DNA of 64,000 bases from Rhipicephalus microplus (taxonomy: Eukaryota; Arthropoda; Arachnida; Ixodida; Ixodidae). The first letter of the stretch is position 1; each line of letters begins with the position of its first letter. Below the pieces are notes generated by a model that had not been told where the DNA came from, did no database searches, and saw nothing but the letters and a program-made list of their open reading frames with translations. The translations under genes were made by a program, and so were the position numbers. The DNA lies in NCBI RefSeq assembly GCF_043290135.1, contig NC_134701.1:204498601-204562600 (forward strand), given 5' to 3'. Below, one piece after another: positions 1-11,305 of this stretch.

Positions 1-265
1 CTGGGTCCACGGTTTCGGATATGCGCAATGCCATGAAAACCCTACTAAGCTTTATAAAGACGACCGGACTTAACGAGCGTATGTGAACTAGCAGCGCGAG
101 TTTGTGTTATGTGTGGTCTAACTGTTTTATTTTGTTTTCCTCATCACTTTCTTAAGTTACTTCTAATATTTCTCCTTTCCCTCAACCCACGTGTAGGGTA
201 AACGACCAAGCCTACCTTAGTTAACCTGTCAGCTATTCTTATTCATTTCTTTTTTTTTCTCCCTA
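1..265 (+). mobile_element. 3' end of a LINE (ORF2 C-terminus plus 3' tail)
   Basis: The first 86 bases read in frame as the last residues of a LINE ORF2 (…AMKTLLSFIKTTGLNERM, stop TGA at 84-86). They closely resemble the end of ORF2 in the full-length LINE at 33326-38655 (…ATKALLLYFKSTNLSDRL). The sequence then passes through a T-rich 3' UTR to a tail at about 175-265 containing a 'GTGTAGGGTAAAC…GTTAACCTGTC' motif. Diverged versions of that tail occur in the full-length LINE and at 2990-3095, 52925-53060 and 54421-54500. The rest of the element lies upstream of the window. The two C-termini are similar but not identical, so this is an older or sister copy. Confidence 0.75.
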
Positions 266-909
266 CTACACAGCGACACCGGTATTAAAAACTGCTGCTG
301 AAAGATGTCTGAAATTGCAGACATCTTGGGGGTGATATCAAGGGTGTTTGCATGACTGACAAGCCGCTGGCATAACAAACATTGTTGGCTAACATGTGCT
401 GTTGAACAAGCATTATTTAATCACTCTCTTGATCTAGAGAGCTCGAGCTAAGCTTTGGTTGACGCTGAAGGAATACGCTGACGACCGCTAATCATGATAC
501 GCGCCTCATCGCACCCTAGCAGGCTCTTCGTTTTCATAAAGCTGATGAATGCGGTTTATCGTGTATAATCATGTTGTCTCGAATCTTGAGCTAAACTTTC
601 AGAACTATTGAACTCTACGTGCCTATGGTAAACCCTCAATATGACCAGAACTACACAACTTGCAAGAAGACGTGAATTCAGCTTGGAATGTCTGGCTAGG
701 AGTAAAAAAAAAAGATGCGTTGAAGGCAGTTACTCGCTGACTATTTCAAATGAAATTGACTCCTACAATGTGTGCGATCTGCCGCAATTTTTCATAGTTA
801 GGAACTTTGAATACAATTACCTGCGATATTTACTAGAGTTGCTGGCTTTCAAGGGCGCTCATTAAATATACGAAATGAGAGAACCTTCACATGATTTGCA
901 GCGGCCTTT
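266..909. other. No recognised gene; AT-rich spacer
   Basis: No reading frame with a recognisable motif. The only structure seen is the short hairpin at 302-327. The 74-codon frame at 641-865 is low-complexity and is not considered a gene. Confidence 0.5.
302..327. repeat. Perfect 10-bp inverted repeat (hairpin)
   Basis: AAGATGTCTG (302-311) and CAGACATCTT (318-327) are exact reverse complements around a 6-base loop. It lies about 40 bases past the LINE tail. No run of U follows, and its role is unknown. Confidence 0.6.
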
Positions 910-1660
910 CATATCAAGGGGGGGGGGGAGGCACTGCGAAAGGCCTATACAAAGGTCTAGATGCAGGCGCATATCGACGGACGAGGTCAAACAGAAGGCA
1001 GAAGAAGCCGGGCTCTACGAAAGGAACAAGAATCATATAGCAGGGTAAAGTGAATAACGTCGGCGAAGCTGTGAATGAAGCCTGTGTGTGAGACGTCCAC
1101 TGTACAACACCCGGGAAGTATGCAACGCTGTGTCCTTGTCGCTCACTTTCTCCAACACTTATTTGAACAGCCAAAAGGCGTACGTCGTGGCATCCCCGAA
1201 GTTGCTTCTTTTCTCTTTTACTTCTTCTAGATAGACGTTGATGACCCCATCAAATGATGTGTGCTTGATGCCCCCTGCGTTCTTTTCAAGCGGCGTGCAA
1301 AAATCGTGACATTTTCCGCGGGCCAGGCGAACACGGACTGCGCGCTCTGTGGTTCTCGCTGTGTGTATACAAGGCGATCGTGCTTGCCGGCGAATCCGGA
1401 CGCACGTCCTGACAAATTGACCCCTAATGTTAGTCCGGGAAATGCTTACAGTGAGAAGCATCGATGTCCCCGCAAGGGTTTCTGGACGAGTTATTTCAGC
1501 GACATTGATCTTTCGTCCAACGATTCGGTGTCCATGGGTCGTAGTAACGTTTCTTATGTTACCGAAGCTTTTTTCTTCAGATTTTTTTTCTGCGAATCTC
1601 CGCGGAATCATGACGCTTGACACTCACTCACGCATGAACGATCATGTAGCAATCGCTCTC
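910..1660. other. GC-richer segment with overlapping open frames, unidentified
   Basis: A run of 11 G (918-928) is followed by sequence clearly richer in GC and CpG than its surroundings. Long open frames overlap on both strands: about 155 codons on the minus strand (1159-1623) and 120 on the plus strand (1261-1620). Neither carries a motif I recognise. Overlapping frames on both strands are expected when stop codons are rare in GC-rich DNA, so this is as likely an old repeat or CpG-rich segment as an exon. Confidence 0.3.
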
Positions 1661-2784
1661 TTCCGGTATTTTGGTTGATTACATTCTTGATACTTTCTTG
1701 CCCAACTGGCGCTGTGGTCTGTAAGAAGCTTAGACACAGCAACGTCTGTAACATTATACTGTTTCCTAGCCACCACGGTACCGTTCAACAAAGTTTGCTT
1801 TCAAAGAAAGTGATGAAGGCTGACTTAAGCTTCGTCTTAATCTGTCTTTTGAGGGGAAGGAGCTTAAGATGTGTAACACAAGGTTGCACAATTTAGATCG
1901 AAATTTGAAGTACAATCCTTTTCAAACTGCTTTTTATGATACTATTCACATATATTACAAAAAGAAACAAAAAATAAAGAAAGTAATCAAATGCAATATT
2001 TTGTTTCTTGCTTTCCAACCAAGCTGCTGTGCACTGCTGCAACGAAGAAGCAGAGGTGTCTTTGATGTGCAAGTGTTCAGGCTTGAAGAAATAGATGTTG
2101 TGAAGTGAAAATATAACCGTATTCAGCAAGAATCTGTATTTCACGGTTCGTATCTGTAAAGCGTTATTCGAGATTTCGTCAAAGACGCACTTTCGACATC
2201 TCATATATGTGACAGAAACGTGGTCACCTGATATAAAAAGTTAGCGTGCCAAAGGGGCATTTCTCTAGAGCTTGCAATATTTAAGTATTCTCTGGGCAAC
2301 TTTGTTTCTGCTTTTGTCAGACCATTATTTTACAATCAATATCAATGAATTGGCGCTGTAGTTAAAGGAGTTTCTGGTAGGCTAACCATTTTATGGGTGT
2401 TACCTGCGCAAGTCTAAAGGTCTAAAACCCTATATGGTTAGATCCATGTTATGTCCACTGTATCTGGTCGCCCCGTGATGTTTCAGCAGATTCGCAGACA
2501 CTGCGGCATATACGGATATGCAACAGCGGATAAAGCTGTACTTTGTGTTTGTGTTTGTGTTTGTGTTTAATAAAAATTTGGTTAACATACTTCACTAAGT
2601 CAGATACAATAGCAGTGGCATAGATGTACGCCCCCGAAAAAAAAAATAATTATTTCCCCTGCTGACCTTTTGCTCCACTCCGTAGACCCTGACAGACTTC
2701 CGCATAACCTTTTTCGTCACCTTGAGATGATCTCTCATCGATTTAGCCTCAATGCCCCAATCACAGATAGCTGAGTTTATCACC
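1661..2784. other. No recognised gene; AT-rich, with a short (TTTGTG)n run
   Basis: Short A/T-rich frames only. A TTTGTG hexanucleotide microsatellite of about 4.5 units lies at 2542-2568 and is followed by TTAATAAAAATTTGG, which may be the polyadenylation tail of an old retroelement. Confidence 0.5.
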
Positions 2785-3095
2785 TGATGTGATCACAGTA
2801 CTCATGCTGTGACAACTGTTGTTGAGAATCAGTAGAACATGTTTTGTTAGATTGACAGGCACGCAGACAAGAAAGAACTTTATCAACAGGCCTGTCCAAA
2901 CGACTGTGATCGGAACTTCCTGAATGTGTGCGCACGTGAATTTTTTTCAAATTTATTTTGTATATCTCTATTTCCATCCTCTTTCCGACCCTTTTCCTCA
3001 CCCCATGTACAGAGTAGGAAACCAGTTCTTCTAGGTAAACCTCCCTGTCTCTTCCTTTTATTTATTTCTCTCTCTCTTCTCCAAAGTAGAATATG
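2785..3095 (+). mobile_element. Decayed LINE 3' fragment
   Basis: Read on the plus strand, 2790-2925 gives a broken peptide (ENQ*NMFC*IDRHADKKELYQQ…). It lines up loosely with the C-terminal zinc-binding region of LINE ORF2 (compare EETIEHVLCSCACYDTQ in the copy at 33-38 kb). It is followed at 2985-3095 by a LINE-type 3' tail: a pyrimidine tract, 'TACAGAGTAGGAAACC', 'GGTAAACCTCCCTGTC', then a CT-rich end. The protein match is weak and full of stops; the tail match is clearer. Confidence 0.5.
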
Positions 3096-5275
3096 TTCAT
3101 ATCCCTGGGCACCGTAAGGATTCGGTATAATACTTGTAACTGCGCCTTCTTCTGATCAATGCCAGGTTTTAAAAATTTTTTTCGGATTCCTCGAAGACAT
3201 TTTTATCTGATAAACTGATGCGTAGCTCACATAGCTACCATTACGTTGGGACATGTTACATACCATGGTATTTTTTTTTCTTTTTTTTTCTGCCCTCCTC
3301 CTCTTAGGGCCTCTCTGATCTCAATCCCTTGCCCCATACAGAGTATAAGTGAGCGCCCTTATATACGTCAGCAAAATTGCTTAATTTTTATTGAAACTTT
3401 CTTTCTCCTTTTCCCTGAAGATCCCTAGGGGCAGTGGTGGCCGACATGGCGCGAACGCGGTGTGACACGAGTCGTAGTGCATTGCTTTAGGAGCAGCCAT
3501 TAGACTGGGTGTTTCAAGAAATTCGAAATAAAAAATATAGAAGTGGAATATTTGTTTTATGGCTTAGCCATGACTTCTTTTGCAGCCGCAGGCATATTCA
3601 CATGACGAGACATCATTCGCAACAGTACCTAAAGCGTATAAATTACTTTATCTGGAGCAGTCAGGCGGTTGATGAAAACAGGAAAACTGAAGTTCTTCAT
3701 TCAAAGAACCCATCGTCGCTTTCATATTTAGAAAAAGAAGCTTCTAATAATTGTGGCGTAATGAACTTCTGCCAAACTTAACGACGAAGTGGAACCGAAG
3801 CTTAGATGTGCGCAACAAGCAGAAGATCAGAATGCCATCACCGCTCTTGAGAGCAATCGGAGAGGTGTTATTCGTTCTATAAATGCAAGCGTAGCCCACA
3901 CATTCAAACAAACGAATTTGGTTGATTGTTGATATAACGACGCTGACTTATTCTGGAAGTCTGCGCAAGCAGATAGTGGGAGTTGCTCTCTTCCATGTTT
4001 TGTTTTCGCTTTGATCGCTCAATCTGGGTGATATCAATTTTTTATCTCGAAGGTGCGATGGGCTCTAGAAACGAATACTTTAAATTGGCCATATATCATA
4101 ACCATACAGCTGACTACAATATTTAAAACAGTTCATTACTTTCTTAAATATTGTCCCACATGCATGATGCCTTTAACCACCTAGAAATATCTGCAGCTAA
4201 AAAAGTAATTGGGAAAGAATAAAACAAATCTAGCTTTTGCCTCAACTTTGAAATTTGGACAGATTTCTTGAAAGACCTGGAATGCGCAAAATCTAACAAT
4301 TCGTGCTGTCAGTGTTCTTGTTTCTGTTTCATTGTGTTAGCCACTGTGCGAACGTGAATTCTTGCCGTCGCCATGATGTTCAGCGTAACAGCCAAGTGCG
4401 GAGACGTCTAACATTTGGGACTATCCGAGGATTTCAAAGAATGCCGTGATGGAGGACTATGGCTTTGATTTCTGCACACAAAGTCTTTTACCGTGTCTTT
4501 AAATTAAACTATGCGCTTTCCTAATCCATGTAAGTGCAATCCAAGACAAGAATTGAATTCGCGATCTTGTGCACAGCCGAACATTGTTGCCGCTAAGTTT
4601 ATGCGATGATCACAGAGTGCAATCGCATTAGTACTTAACCAAGTTATGTGCAGTTAGTGTGACTACTTTGCCATCTCTGAATAATGAGCATAAGGAGCTT
4701 CAGTGTGTTTCCAGCCATTGGTTCAATAACGCATGTGAAAATGTGATCGTATCTTCGTTACATTCGAATTATTTTGAGTATTGTATTTGGAGATCTTTTG
4801 AGATGCTTAATCTTGTTGTCCCCATCTTTACCTATATAACTACGCCTGCAAGCCTAATATTATTGGAGGCAAATACGTGACTAGTGCCTCAATCACGGCC
4901 CTCGACATTACTACAGTTAAGTTCGTTCCATATTTTCGCCACAAATTTGTGTTCTTTGCTTGATGTAACGTAAATAACTAATCTATGAAGTACATACTAG
5001 GGCATGATTGTGCCTGTATATTAACGGAGGATCGCAGTATATTTGCCTGCGGACAGTCATTTTCTGATACAAGCCAGGGTTGATTTCCGTCTTTCCGGAT
5101 AAATGGCTCAAATATCCATTCTGCTCGCATCGCTTCAGTGACTAATCACACAAAAAATCTAAACTAAGTTTGGCCATTGTATACCTCCCTTCGTAAAAGT
5201 GTATGTGACGGGAACTTGGAATGAACCTATCTGTCCCGAACTTAGGCGCAAGCTTTCACCTCTAGAAAACTCGAC
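3096..5275. other. No recognised gene; AT-rich spacer
   Basis: No convincing coding frame or RNA gene. At 3290-3360 a pyrimidine tract followed by 'CCCCATACAGAGTATAAG' could be another very decayed LINE tail, but the similarity is short. Short frames such as 3509-3781 and 4659-4880 have no motif. Confidence 0.45.
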
Positions 5276-5377
5276 TTGCTGCGGAAGCTGAAGGAAAACG
5301 AGAAGGGAGGCAAAAAAGAGCGTAAGCTACTATTCTTCCTAGCCTTCCTTCTCGTTTTTCTTCAGCTTGCGCAGCAA
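5276..5377. repeat. Long hairpin, 36-bp arms and 30-nt loop
   Basis: The left arm 5276-5311 and right arm 5342-5377 are reverse complements with about three mismatches, separated by a 30-base loop. A transcript from either strand would fold into a stem of pre-microRNA size (about 100 nt). A small fold-back transposon is an equally good explanation. No small-RNA data are available here. Confidence 0.65.
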
Positions 5378-6290
5378 AGAGAGTCTTCAAGTATGAACCA
5401 ACCAGTCAATAAAGTATTTTTTCACCTCTATTTGGGAACATTGATCCCTTGAGGCCCAACTTTGACTGTAATGCGACATGTGTAGGCTCTGTTTTCTTCT
5501 ATCTCTACCATGTAAACAAAGGCACACAGTGCTTGCTAGTTCATATCTTCCGGGAGCCTCTATTCGCACCACCCTACCTGTTTCTATCCTGAAACTAAAA
5601 AGAAAGCTCTCTCAATTTACTCCGACGCGCCTGAGTGCATATTTCCCGCACCACGGGAATCGAAGGTAAAAAAGTCCAATGCATCCCGGGAGGTTAGCTA
5701 CCGAAGTAATCCGGCACCTTCTTTCACTTACCCCTACATCTAATCCGGATGAGGTTTTCTTCGTACCTCTGGGCCTTGAAATTGGAATCTAAGTCTATTG
5801 ATTGAAAGAGAGGAAAAGCTAGCGAGAAAAAACTGTACTGAGAAAGCCTTATGGCACAATATTTATTCCGCTCAAATGAAGCCGTAATCCCCGTTCACTT
5901 TAATTATTCCCGAAAGGTCCTGCCTCTTCGTTTGAAAGGCGCTGCTGACTTCAATCACATGAGAAAAGAGGACCGAACTGGTAAATCTCTGCAAAGCCCC
6001 GAAGCTCGAATATTCCGGGGCTCCCCCTATTCACAGTTCATGTCTATAACTTTCGCTAGACTTTCTAAAACCACGTACTTTTATGTCACTGTTTCTTTCA
6101 AAAGCGAAGCTTCTTAACGCATGGTCTGCGCGTCCCGTCGTAATCATATGTAGCCACCTCTCGTTAGTTCTTGAATTGGCCGTAGAGGGCGGTAAGTGTA
6201 CATATAACGAAATGCATATACGCTGAAAAATGCAAATGGTACAATACTATAGGACGTTAATTGTAGTATGGTATACAATAAACATCACAG
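5378..6290. other. No recognised gene
   Basis: Mixed-composition spacer with frames of at most 88 codons (5851-6117) and no motif. Nothing further seen. Confidence 0.45.
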
Positions 6291-6553
6291 CGTACCCATG
6301 GAGTGAATGATGATGAGTGGGGCGAAGCGTCCATCAGTCTGTCTGTGCTTCCGTTCATCCATCCGTCCATCCGTTCATGCGCCCATTGGTCCGTCCATGC
6401 GTCCATTCTTGCGTCCGTCCATTCGTGCATCCTATCATGCATTCGTCCACTCGTCCTCCCATGCGTCCATCCGCGCGTCCATCTGTGCATCCATCCATGC
6501 GTCTGCCTCTGCGTTCGTCCATGTCTCCGTTCGTCCGTCCGTGCGTCAGACAC

Positions 6554-6588
<35 letters not shown>

Positions 6589-6680
6589 GGCAGACAGACA
6601 GACAGACGGGCAGACGGGCAGACGGACAGACGGACAGACGGACAGGCGGACAGGCGGACTGGGCCAGTAGATGATTCACG
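6291..6680. repeat. Fold-back tetranucleotide array (TCCG/TCCA then CAGA/CGGA)
   Basis: From about 6330 to 6545 the plus strand is built of 4-base units such as TCCG, TCCA and TTCG. At 6551-6660 it becomes CAGA, then CGGACAGA units, which are the complementary register. The array is therefore an imperfect inverted repeat with a 4-bp period, and this explains the Ser/Val/Arg-rich open frames of 66-154 codons in five reading frames here. None of those frames is a gene. The edges (GATGATGAGTGGGGCGAAGC on the left, GGTTTACCAATAAAG on the right) look like parts of a dispersed repeat. Confidence 0.8.
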
Positions 6681-6709
6681 GTTTACCAATAAAGAGTATA
6701 ATATACGCG

Positions 6710-7090
6710 CAAGTAGGTGGTGGATCACGCTCGAAGACGTAACATTGATGTGTGAGCGCACGAGAAAATAGGAATGACGTTACACGAAGACGTTGGCAAT
6801 CACGTGTTCGTCGGCTGCGCGTCGGGTGCGGTGTAGTAAAATAAAAGCCATTTTGGCGCACGCGCACGTTTTGAAAGTCGACGGATGGACAAGGCTGCAG
6901 AGCGGTGTGCACACAAGGCGGCGGCGGCTCGTGCTCGAGGACGGAACCCCGATGTGCGAGCGCGCGAGGCAGAAGCATGCCGTGAAGCTGCACGGTGGCG
7001 CCGATTAAGATCCCGCCGTAGGAGAACGGAAGGCCAAAACGGCGCGACAGCGGCGTGCGGACCCAGCTTCGCCCCACTCTCCCAGTTTAC
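6710..7090. repeat. Duplicated ~200-bp unit, CpG-rich
   Basis: A segment near 6717-6767 (GGTGGTGGATCACGCTCGAA…) recurs in diverged form at 6919-6971 (GGCGGCGGCTCGTGCTCGAG…), a spacing of about 202 bp. The duplication is also visible in the minus-strand open frame 6676-7077, where SRALTHQCYVFERDPPPTC and PRALAHRGSVLEHEPPPPC recur 67 residues apart. Because the offset is close to a multiple of three the frame stays open, but the composition points to a tandem repeat rather than a selected protein. Confidence 0.6.
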
Positions 7091-8504
7091 ACCTCCTGGA
7101 TATGCTGTAATTTTTATATCAATATAGATAAACACCACCTGCCGTAATTTATCCAGCCCTTACGCCCTGCCAATCTAACGTGCTCTCATCCTACGTTCAT
7201 TGCTCCCGAAAAGTTTTGTTTTCCTGGCAACTTGAAGCGCATCTGCTGGTTGAACACGTGAAAAATAACGTCTGGATGACTTGAGGCGTAAGACACGGAG
7301 AACCCGTATTACATACAATTTCACGTGACAAACCGTCAATAAATCTATGAATATTCCGTCAACGCATCATTGAATAGCACCAAACAATATTAAACAGCCG
7401 GAAAAAACTTCATTTTTCGTAACATTTCAGGTTAGCATCGTCGCTTTAAATACAACGGAACCTAAGGTGCTCAATTAAGATTCTTTGGAATATCCTTTAT
7501 TTATTATGCAGCAAGACATATCTGTCTACTCAGCTGAATTTCGTCTAAACCGCTGAATATACTGCGCTGTCAAGATAATTACCATTCCTTTTTCTATACG
7601 AATCGCTTTTTGTGTTTATGTCTCCTTATGATGGCACCGAAGTTCCTCGTGGTTCTGCTATAGCAAGAAACGCACTAGATTTACACCCAGAAAGATGCAA
7701 CTACGCACAAAAGCGTTAATGATGACGTACGGTGTGGGCCGTAGTGCAGCTTCCGCTGAAGAGCGGTTTCAATTTTGTCGTTTCACTTTCTTTAAGATAT
7801 CGTGTTCCCTGCAGAAAGCGCGCCTGAAGACATTGCAGTTAACAAAGGCGATGCATCATCACTTAATGACGTGATGCGGTATTGAGTGTAATATGACAGT
7901 CTTGTGTGAAAAGAACATTCTGGTTTTGCATTTTTCTCATTTTCATTATTACAGATTTTGTTTAATAACTGCGGTGTGTTTGATTCTGTCTTTAATCCCT
8001 CCTGGAATATTAGGTCTGCCTGGATTCTTTATTCTTGTTTCCGTTTTTTGCAACGTTTGGAGCCCATCCGTGTAATGTAAACCAGCCAGGGAACCAGAGA
8101 ACCTAAGTTTACGCCGACATCTCAGTATCTTGCCGATATATTAACACTCTGGAGTTCGTGTCAGCGTTACATGGGGACAATATTTTTGCGCGCGTGTTTT
8201 AAAGCGGTAAACTATAAGTGAAGAGTCCCTTTCTTTTATTTTTTTGCAACTAATGCCCTCATAGCATCAACGATAGTTCTTCCGATGCAGAAATTATGAC
8301 TAACGACATTCTCTAAAGACGGTTATGACAAAGCAATTTTTTCACGAAAGCTTTACCTTCACCAGAGTTTTTTTATCCCCATTTTATTCAAGAATCTCTG
8401 ACGCAGCGTATGTGCAGCTTACAGCCTCAAGGCGACCGACTTTTAGGCATGCATCAAAGGGCTCGTACAGTATATACGCCAGAGCCGAAAGAAATTCAAA
8501 GTTA
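7091..8504. other. No recognised gene; AT-rich spacer
   Basis: Only short frames (7893-8075, 8325-8507) without motifs. The boundary with the LINE remnant at about 8505 is approximate. Confidence 0.45.
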
Positions 8505-8729
8505 TGAGGGCGATATTACCATGTGGTGTAAGGGTGGCTCTCTGGCTCCACTTAAAAAGACCCTGCAGGAGGCGCTGGGTGTCCCGGGGCATTATCTGGG
8601 GATTCGGGCCTCACGCTCTCTTCGAAGAAGGTTCAGTTTTTACTCTTTCGGAGGGTGCGCCAGGGCATGCGGAAACTCGAGCCTTAGGATTCGGTTCCTG
8701 TAAATTTTAGATCTGTGGAGGAGATGGTA

Positions 8730-10323
8730 GTTCCGAGACTTAATTTTATGAGGATCCTGGGTCTGTGGATTGACACGTGAGGCTTCAACGGAGGCGGCAT
8801 TGAGCATCTGGGGAGACAGGGGAGCAACACCTTGCACCTGATTTCTTGGTTTACAAGTAAGCCTGGTGGTTTGAGAGAGGATATACTACTACGCTATTTT
8901 GGTGTGTTCTTTTTTTAGTCGTGTTAATTATACAGTTCTATATTTGCACTGAAATAGAACAGAGAAGAAGGTAGATATGCTCATAAGAGTTGGGCTCAAG
9001 ATGATTCTGGGATATCCACACACTACTAGCACTGAAGGGCTTCTGGTGCTTGGTTTGGACAACAGGGTTGATGAGCTGATTGGAGCGCATTTTTCAGTGC
9101 AGGTGCTACGTCTGTCGAGCCCCAAAGCTGCTTTGTTGACCATATATGAAGCTGCCATTGCAGTTCCTAGAGAGCAGTGCCTGAAAGACTTCAGCTCAGA
9201 CATGATGATCTGGAGGATATCACGATAGATTCTATTCGGCGCAACATTCATACGGCACAACATGCAGTCCACCATGTGGCTAGAGCTCGGGCTATCCTTC
9301 GCAATGTAGGTAGTAGTACATAAGCGGTGCTTTTTGTGGACGCCGCGCAGCTCAGTACGTGGCGGGCTTTTGGGGTGTCAGTTGTCGATAGTAAAAAGCA
9401 GCAGGTTTCCCGGGCCTCACTCTGTACAGATGAGGTCACAGTTGTGGAAAAGGTCACAATTGCGATAACTCTTCAGGCAGCAGTGTTGCTTTGTGGGATT
9501 TACTCGTATTCAAGATCGGCCGTTTGGGCCTCCTCTGGAGGTTTGATTTCGGAGCAGGTGACAAGGCTCATCGGAGTGGTCCCAGACAGGCGAGATGGGT
9601 TGGTGGTCACCAGGCGCATAAGCAGAAAGTTTTTTCGGGGGGGTGGGGGGCACCATTTTGGTTTCGGGTGGGCACCCTCTTAAAATGGCCATTTTTTGTT
9701 CTCAATGCCATGGCGAAAAAAATTTTTGAGGAGGGGGCTGAACGTGCCCAGTGTGACCCCCCCCCCGGGGCTACAACTCTGGTGGTCACCATATTTCTTG
9801 GTTTTCAATGCACATTGGGGGCACCGACGGCTTTAGTCCTAATGCCCACGCTGACACCTTTGCACGTGAATGTACGAACCGTGCGGGAGGTGCCGAAGCA
9901 TCCGGGGAAAGGGGGGACATTGACCGTAGAAAGGATTCTTTGATAACGTTTCGTGATTACATCTAGCTACAAGCTGAGCCGGAACGTTTTCTCCTTCCTA
10001 ATTCTTGGCTCAACACAGCTCAGGGAATCACTTTTCGACTCCTACAAATGGGTACATTACTCTTCCCGCGAATGCATCCTAGGATAGAGTCAGACTTTCG
10101 TGGCGGGTGTCTTCGTTGTAGCCTCGAGAGTTGCTCGCAAACTCGCATGCTGTGGAAGTGCGCTGAGAACGTGGGCGCTGTTTTACATGATGAAGACTCG
10201 TGGCGGGGGAGCTTACACAGCGCGGACTTGGGTCTACAACTACTGGCTGTCTGGAGGGCCAAAGCTGTTGCGAAGGGTCTTCCCCTTTCTGTGCCGACCA
10301 GGGTGGAGCTTCTAACTGGATGA
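8730..10323 (+). pseudogene. Broken LINE ORF2 (RT-RNase H fragment)
   Basis: This is the coding remnant of the LINE above. At least four frame changes are needed to follow the match, in addition to the 168-bp nested insert at 9612-9779. The last segment (10048-10323, about 90 codons) is the best preserved and keeps a C-x2-C…C-type zinc-binding pattern (CLRC…SQTRMLWKC). The stop at 10321-10323 fits the normal ORF2 end, since it is followed by a short UTR and a TTTAAAAAGTTTTTTTT tail at 10363-10380. No catalytic activity is expected. Confidence 0.65.
9612..9790. mobile_element. 168-bp GC-capped insert with 11-bp target duplication
   Basis: TGGTGGTCACC occurs at 9601-9611 and again at 9780-9790. 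The LINE RNase H reading stops after the first copy (…DGLVV) and resumes just after the second (…WFSMHIGG). This shows that 9612-9779 plus one repeat was inserted into an existing LINE. The insert has a G-rich left end (7 G, T, 6 G), a C-run right end, a 14-bp palindrome AAAATGGCCATTTT and no coding capacity. Its family is not identified. The long target duplication favours retrotransposition by LINE-type machinery. Confidence 0.6.
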
Positions 10324-10345
10324 GGAGGCCTTAGAACATCGTTCA

Positions 10346-11305
10346 ACTAGTCGCTCTTATGCTTTAAAAAGTTTTTTTTGTATCTATGTGTGTATGTTTT
10401 TTTTAAATTTAGGCTTTGGTAATGGTGGTATATAGTACGTGCAGTGTCGGCCTTTGCCAAAATTGCTGCTAAGTATAATTGAATTATTCAATAAAACTAA
10501 GCTTGGGGGCTCTGAAGCTTCCCCGAAAAATAACTGCAGCTTGCCCACGTCGAGTTTGGGACATGTAGCGAGAGTGGTCAAGTGATCTACAGGCACGGAA
10601 ACAAACGGTATATAAATGAACAGCTCCCGCTTTCATCTGTATGTAAATATAAAGCAGATATCGGGTATCTTACGCGAAATTTACCGACAAATAAGCAGCT
10701 TGTTGGCAGTGATAACTTCCAAAATATTTAAAGCAGCTTATGACAACTGTAGTTTTCAAAGGGTGCTGTGAGGCGTAAATTGGAGGTAAAATTGGTCTAA
10801 GAACCCTACATCAACTTACAAACATCTGCGGAGAAGTATTGCCTTACTACTATGTTTCACTTCTATCTGATGAAAACGAAAGGCAGCAAAAAATTGTGGT
10901 CATAACTGCTGCGACAGCTGTGTGAGTGCTCTGCAATTTGGTTTAGCATGAATGTGGAACCTGCCACCATGAGGACGCCAAAAAAGAAGCTCGACACTTA
11001 CACTGCTCACCAACTGTTCACCTAAGAATAGACGGTTTAGAAGAATGGGATGGCTGAGAGAATAAACTATGACGAAAAACGAAAGAATTGAAAAGAAGCA
11101 TCTTCATTACCGCGTATCGGAGAGGCAGAGCACCCATTCACTCCCTTTCTCTGGATCGAAGCACTACGCTGCTGCCACAGAGAAACATACTTACATAAAG
11201 AGAGGACACTCCCGTAGGGCCTTGCGGCACAGCTACTGCGCTTCTTTCAGGACCAAGAGTGGCTGGTCAGACCCGATAATATCTTCAGCGTAAATAAAAT
11301 AAGAA
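10346..11305. other. No recognised gene
   Basis: AT-rich spacer with only short frames (10384-10596 minus, 11069-11293 plus) that lack motifs. Confidence 0.45.

Larger units (their letters stand above)
8505..10345 (+). mobile_element. Decayed LINE 3' half (RT thumb, RNase H, C-terminal domain)
   Basis: Successive frame-shifted pieces match the 3' half of one LINE polyprotein. RT-proximal residues at about 8730-8880 read VPRLNFMRILGLWID. A thumb/linker at 8977-9228 contains GYPHTTSTEGLLVLGLDNRVDELI. An RNase H start at about 9327 reads VLFVDAAQLSTWRAFGVSVVD and continues through SRSAVWASSGGLISEQVTRLIG. After a nested insertion, the RNase H end at about 9800-9890 reads WFSMHIGG…HADTFARECTNRAGG. 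The C-terminal domain at 10048-10323 contains CLRCSLESCSQTRMLWKCAE and a QLLAVWRAKAVAKGL helix. Several frameshifts and stops make it non-functional. The domain order resembles RNase H-bearing LINE clades (I/R1-like). The same family occurs on the opposite strand at 25905-27050. Confidence 0.75.

Noticed and set aside
1159..1623. 154-codon minus-strand frame as a gene
   Set aside because: It overlaps a 119-codon plus-strand frame in GC-rich DNA and has no recognisable domain.
6553..6620. CRISPR-like regular repeats
   Set aside because: The 4-bp period without spacers is a microsatellite; no CRISPR array or cas gene is expected or seen in this animal DNA.
6257..6771. Six overlapping open frames of 66-154 codons on both strands
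   Set aside because: Artefacts of a tetranucleotide array with no stop codons in most registers.
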